A model generated the notes under the pieces. It was not told where the DNA came from, did no database searches, and saw only the letters and a program-made list of their open reading frames with translations. Made by a program: the position numbers and the translations under genes. Positions 6,972-9,076 of a stretch of DNA of 9,076 nucleotides are shown piece after piece. This stretch comes from Propionibacteriaceae bacterium (GTDB lineage: Bacteria; Actinomycetota; Actinomycetes; Propionibacteriales; Propionibacteriaceae), in assembly GCA_027353565.1 (NCBI GenBank), contig DAIEHO010000053.1, positions 1-9,076 on the forward strand. Direction: 5' to 3'. How positions within the stretch are numbered: position 1 is the first letter of the stretch; every line of letters begins with the position of its first letter.

Positions 6972-7406
6972 CCTTGCTTCCGGCGCCCCCGGACGCGTGA
7001 AGCGCGGCGGCAGCGGCGAGGGCCACTCGGATCTCGGCAGGAGCTCGTCGAGGGTCGACGAGGCGTCCAGGCCCAGGACCACGACCGTCCCGCGGTTGTC
7101 GGGGTGCAGCTGCGAGATGAACAGACGACACCGTCCGCAGGGTGGGAGAACGGCCAGCGCGCCCGTCGACGGGTCTCTCCAGACGGCCACGATCCGGGCG
7201 ATCCGGCGCTCCCGCGCTGTCACCATGGCTGCGATCGCCGACGCCTCGGCACAGAACCCCGTCCCCGAGCCGGTGTCGATGCACACCCCTCCGTGATGCC
7301 TTCCCGACTCCGTGACGAGCACACTGGCAACGTCGCCGAACAACCTCCCACCCACGTGTTCGGGGTTCAGGAGCGCGGCGGCTTCCTCGATGAGGTCCTC
7401 GTCCAT
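6957..7406 (-). CDS. Cytidine deaminase-like zinc enzyme, atypical substrate motif
   Basis: A 149-residue protein of the cytidine deaminase fold. The zinc site is complete: Cys52 with catalytic Glu54 in FCAEASAIAAM, and Cys90 and Cys93 in PPCGRCR (88-94). DELLPRSEW near 119-128 resembles the end of CDA-type proteins. However, the strand before the CAE motif reads GVCIDTGSGTGF (40-51) in place of the NxEN ribose-binding motif of true cytidine deaminases, and no PYSxFxVGAA motif is present (GGRLFGDVASVL instead). Substrate is therefore open: a modified nucleoside, a blasticidin-type compound or cytidine itself. AGGA on the - strand (7418-7415) with an 8-base spacer picks the ATG at 7406; an ATG at 7415 would add three residues. 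It is divergent from the kinase gene (75-base gap) and convergent with xseB. Confidence 0.85.
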   Translation of the reverse strand: MDEDLIEEAAALLNPEHVGGRLFGDVASVLVTESGRHHGGVCIDTGSGTGFCAEASAIAAMVTARERRIARIVAVWRDPSTGALAVLPPCGRCRLFISQLHPDNRGTVVVLGLDASSTLDELLPRSEWPSPLPPRFTRPGAPEARSALA

Positions 7407-7414
7407 GTCGGCCA

Positions 7415-7418
7415 TCCT
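7415..7418 (-). promoter_or_regulatory. Ribosome binding site of the deaminase gene
   Basis: Read on the - strand, AGGA ends 8 bases before the ATG at 7406-7404. It overlaps the alternative upstream ATG (7415-7413), which has no properly spaced site of its own, and so favours the shorter protein. Confidence 0.5.
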
Positions 7419-7468
7419 GTCAGGGTTGGGCCAGGGGACATGGGGCGGGGCGCGTTGCCGGACTCCCG

Positions 7469-7474
7469 TACGAT
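7469..7474 (+). promoter_or_regulatory. Putative -10 box (TACGAT) for a leaderless kinase transcript
   Basis: TACGAT fits TANNNT and ends 7 bases before the GTG at 7482, matching the spacing seen before the methyltransferase and ilvA. No Shine-Dalgarno is present before this GTG and no good -35 hexamer is seen 16-18 bases upstream. It lies in the 75-base gap between the divergent deaminase and kinase genes. Confidence 0.5.
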
Positions 7475-7481
7475 CGGGTCT

Positions 7482-9076
7482 GTGGCAGGCGAAACGCTCG
7501 TAGCCGGGCGGTACCGGCCCGTGGAGCGGGTCGGCGCGGGCTCGATGGGCGAGGTGTGGCGAGCGCATGACGAGCGCCTCGGTCGAGACGTCGCGCTCAA
7601 GCTCCTCGACCTGTCGGCCGCCCCGGACCCCACCGTGGCCGAGCGGTTCCGGCGCGAGGCGATCGCCACCGCCCAGCTCAACCACCCCAACGTGGTATCC
7701 GTCTTCGACGCCGGCACGGACGGGAACCGCGCCTACCTCGTGATGACGCTGCTGCCGGGTCGCACCATCGCCGACCTCGTGCGCACCGAGGGGCCGATGC
7801 CTCTCGACCGAGCCCTGGGTCTGGTCATCCAGGTGACCAGCGCCCTGCGCGAGGCCCATCGCCACGGGCTCGTGCATCGAGACATCAAGCCCGCCAACGT
7901 CATCGTCTTCCGTGACCACGCGACGGTCGTCGACTTCGGTATCGCCCAGCTCTCAGGGCTGGACGCCACCCTGACCGCGACGCATGCCGTGATCGGCAGC
8001 GCCGCATACATGTCGCCCGAGCATGCGACGGGGCTGCGTGCGGGGCCGGCGAGCGACCTGTACGGGGTCGGCTGCCTGCTCATGACGATGCTCACCGGCC
8101 AGCCGCCGTTCACTGGCGAGAGCGCCGTGGCTGTGGCGTCGCAGCAGGTCAGCGCGCAGCCGCCGGCCCTGTCCGAGCGGATCCGGACGCCGCGTGCCCT
8201 CGACCAGCTCGTCGCGGCCCTGCTCTCCAAGGATCCCGCGGCCCGGCCGGATGCGGAGTCGACGCTCGAACAGCTACGCGTGGTGCAGGCGAGCCCGTCG
8301 ACGGACCTCGTCGGCCCTGGACCTCGGCTCGCGCTTCCGGCCACGGCCGTGCTGCCTGCGGTCACCGCCGTCCTGCCGATGACGCCCGGTTCGGAACCGA
8401 CCCTCGCGGGGCCGGCGAGGACGACCCCGATGCCCGTCGTCCCGTTCGCGCCGACCACCGTGTTCACCCCGCCGGTCTCCCTGACCGGGTCCGCCATCCC
8501 TGCCGCCCAGCCCTGGTCCCAGAGCGCGCCGTCGTTCCCGCCGCCGACCGGAGCACCCGCCGGGCCCCAGAGCTACCCGCGCCCGACCGGACCGACCCTG
8601 CCCCCCACCCCGCGCACACCCTTCCCCGTACAGGCCGCCCGCCGACGCCGACGCAGCCTGCGGCCCCTGGTCTGGCTGGTGCTGATCGTCCTGTTGGGCG
8701 CCGCTGCCTTCCTGCTCGGCACACAGGCCGGGGCGATCACTGCGCTCGTCCAGACGCCGCTCCCTGCGACCTCGGGCTCGGCCGCTCCCTCGACGGCGCA
8801 ACCCACGGGACCGACTACGAAACCGACCACGACGTCGGCGGTCCCCACGGTGTCGGCGTCAGGCACATCCCTCGCCTTGCAGATCACGGTCCAGGGCGTG
8901 TCCCAGGTGCTCGCCGGGCTCCCGCCAGGCGACGCCAAGGACCGGCTCGTGGCCGACTGGAGCACAGCCGGGGCGGCGGTACTCCGCGGCGACCACGCGA
9001 ACCAGGTGCTCGACGCCTTCGCCTCCAAGGTCCAGAAGGACGTACGCAGCGGTGGGTTGACGCTCACCCAGGGAAT
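7482..9076 (+). CDS. Membrane-anchored Ser/Thr protein kinase (Hanks type), 3' end outside window
   Basis: Open to the window edge, giving 531 residues of an incomplete protein. A full kinase domain spans about 11-267: glycine loop GAGSMGEV (18-25), Lys40 in VALK, Glu59 in the C helix, HRDIKPANV (132-140), DFG (151-153), activation loop with Thr163/165/167, GSAAYMSPE (172-180) and SDLYGVGCLL (191-200). All catalytic residues are present. Residues 270-385 are a Pro/Thr/Ala-rich linker. Five arginines (387-391) precede one membrane helix (about 395-413), placing the kinase inside and the rest outside. After a Thr/Ser/Pro spacer (425-462), an all-helical stretch begins at about 465; it is not a PASTA repeat. 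GTG 7482 is chosen for its -10 box; an in-frame ATG at 7440 would add 14 residues. Target proteins cannot be inferred from the neighbours. Confidence 0.9.
   Translation, partial: MAGETLVAGRYRPVERVGAGSMGEVWRAHDERLGRDVALKLLDLSAAPDPTVAERFRREAIATAQLNHPNVVSVFDAGTDGNRAYLVMTLLPGRTIADLVRTEGPMPLDRALGLVIQVTSALREAHRHGLVHRDIKPANVIVFRDHATVVDFGIAQLSGLDATLTATHAVIGSAAYMSPEHATGLRAGPASDLYGVGCLLMTMLTGQPPFTGESAVAVASQQVSAQPPALSERIRTPRALDQLVAALLSKDPAARPDAESTLEQLRVVQASPSTDLVGPGPRLALPATAVLPAVTAVLPMTPGSEPTLAGPARTTPMPVVPFAPTTVFTPPVSLTGSAIPAAQPWSQSAPSFPPPTGAPAGPQSYPRPTGPTLPPTPRTPFPVQAARRRRRSLRPLVWLVLIVLLGAAAFLLGTQAGAITALVQTPLPATSGSAAPSTAQPTGPTTKPTTTSAVPTVSASGTSLALQITVQGVSQVLAGLPPGDAKDRLVADWSTAGAAVLRGDHANQVLDAFASKVQKDVRSGGLTLTQG

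Noticed and set aside
7733..8497. Long - strand open frame opposite the kinase domain
   Set aside because: It would lie over an intact Hanks kinase domain and has low-complexity Ser/Arg/Ala content; the kinase is the real gene.
8290..8640. Pro/Thr-rich repeats (PTG, PTT, TAV..LP) in the kinase linker as a DNA repeat array
   Set aside because: There is no regular repeat unit at DNA level; this is an ordinary disordered linker between kinase domain and membrane helix.

Overview
This is a GC-rich window (about 70% by eye) from a bacterial chromosome. It holds ten genes or gene fragments, mostly conserved housekeeping types. Very high G/C at third codon positions, frequent GTG starts, several start codons with a TANNNT -10 box only 7-8 bases upstream (leaderless style), and the single-ACT threonine ammonia-lyase with xseAB all point to an actinomycete. 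Micrococcales, for example a Cellulomonadaceae relative, is my guess; it rests on general resemblance and not on a search. I see no tRNA, rRNA, CRISPR array, insertion sequence, integrase or attachment site.

Left part (1-1303, + strand). The acidic, Pro-rich C-terminal tail of an unidentified protein ends at 141 and overlaps by ATGA the start of a DUF4442 hotdog-fold protein (138-599). After a 95-base gap comes a small class I SAM-dependent methyltransferase (695-1303), apparently with its own leaderless promoter. An imperfect hairpin (1336-1358) lies between it and the convergent gene that follows.

Middle (1358-6971). An M18 aspartyl/leucyl-type aminopeptidase (apeB, - strand) is divergent from a + strand run rmuC, ilvA, xseA, xseB. 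rmuC (DNA-recombination protein) and xseA/xseB (exonuclease VII) act on DNA ends, while ilvA (threonine ammonia-lyase) begins isoleucine synthesis. The four genes are packed with gaps of 4 and 7 bases and a 14-base overlap, so they probably share transcripts, but a -10-like box overlapping the end of rmuC suggests that ilvA-xseA-xseB can also be started separately.

Right part (6957-9076). A cytidine-deaminase-fold protein (- strand) overlaps the 3' end of xseB by 15 bases. Its substrate-side motif is not the classical cytidine deaminase one. It is divergent from a Ser/Thr protein kinase (7482 to the window end) with a complete kinase domain, a Pro/Thr-rich linker, one membrane segment and the start of an outside domain that is cut by the window edge.

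No convincing new multi-gene system is visible. The items most worth following are the kinase with its non-PASTA, FIMAH-like sensor region, the atypical deaminase beside it, and the recurring leaderless promoter geometry.
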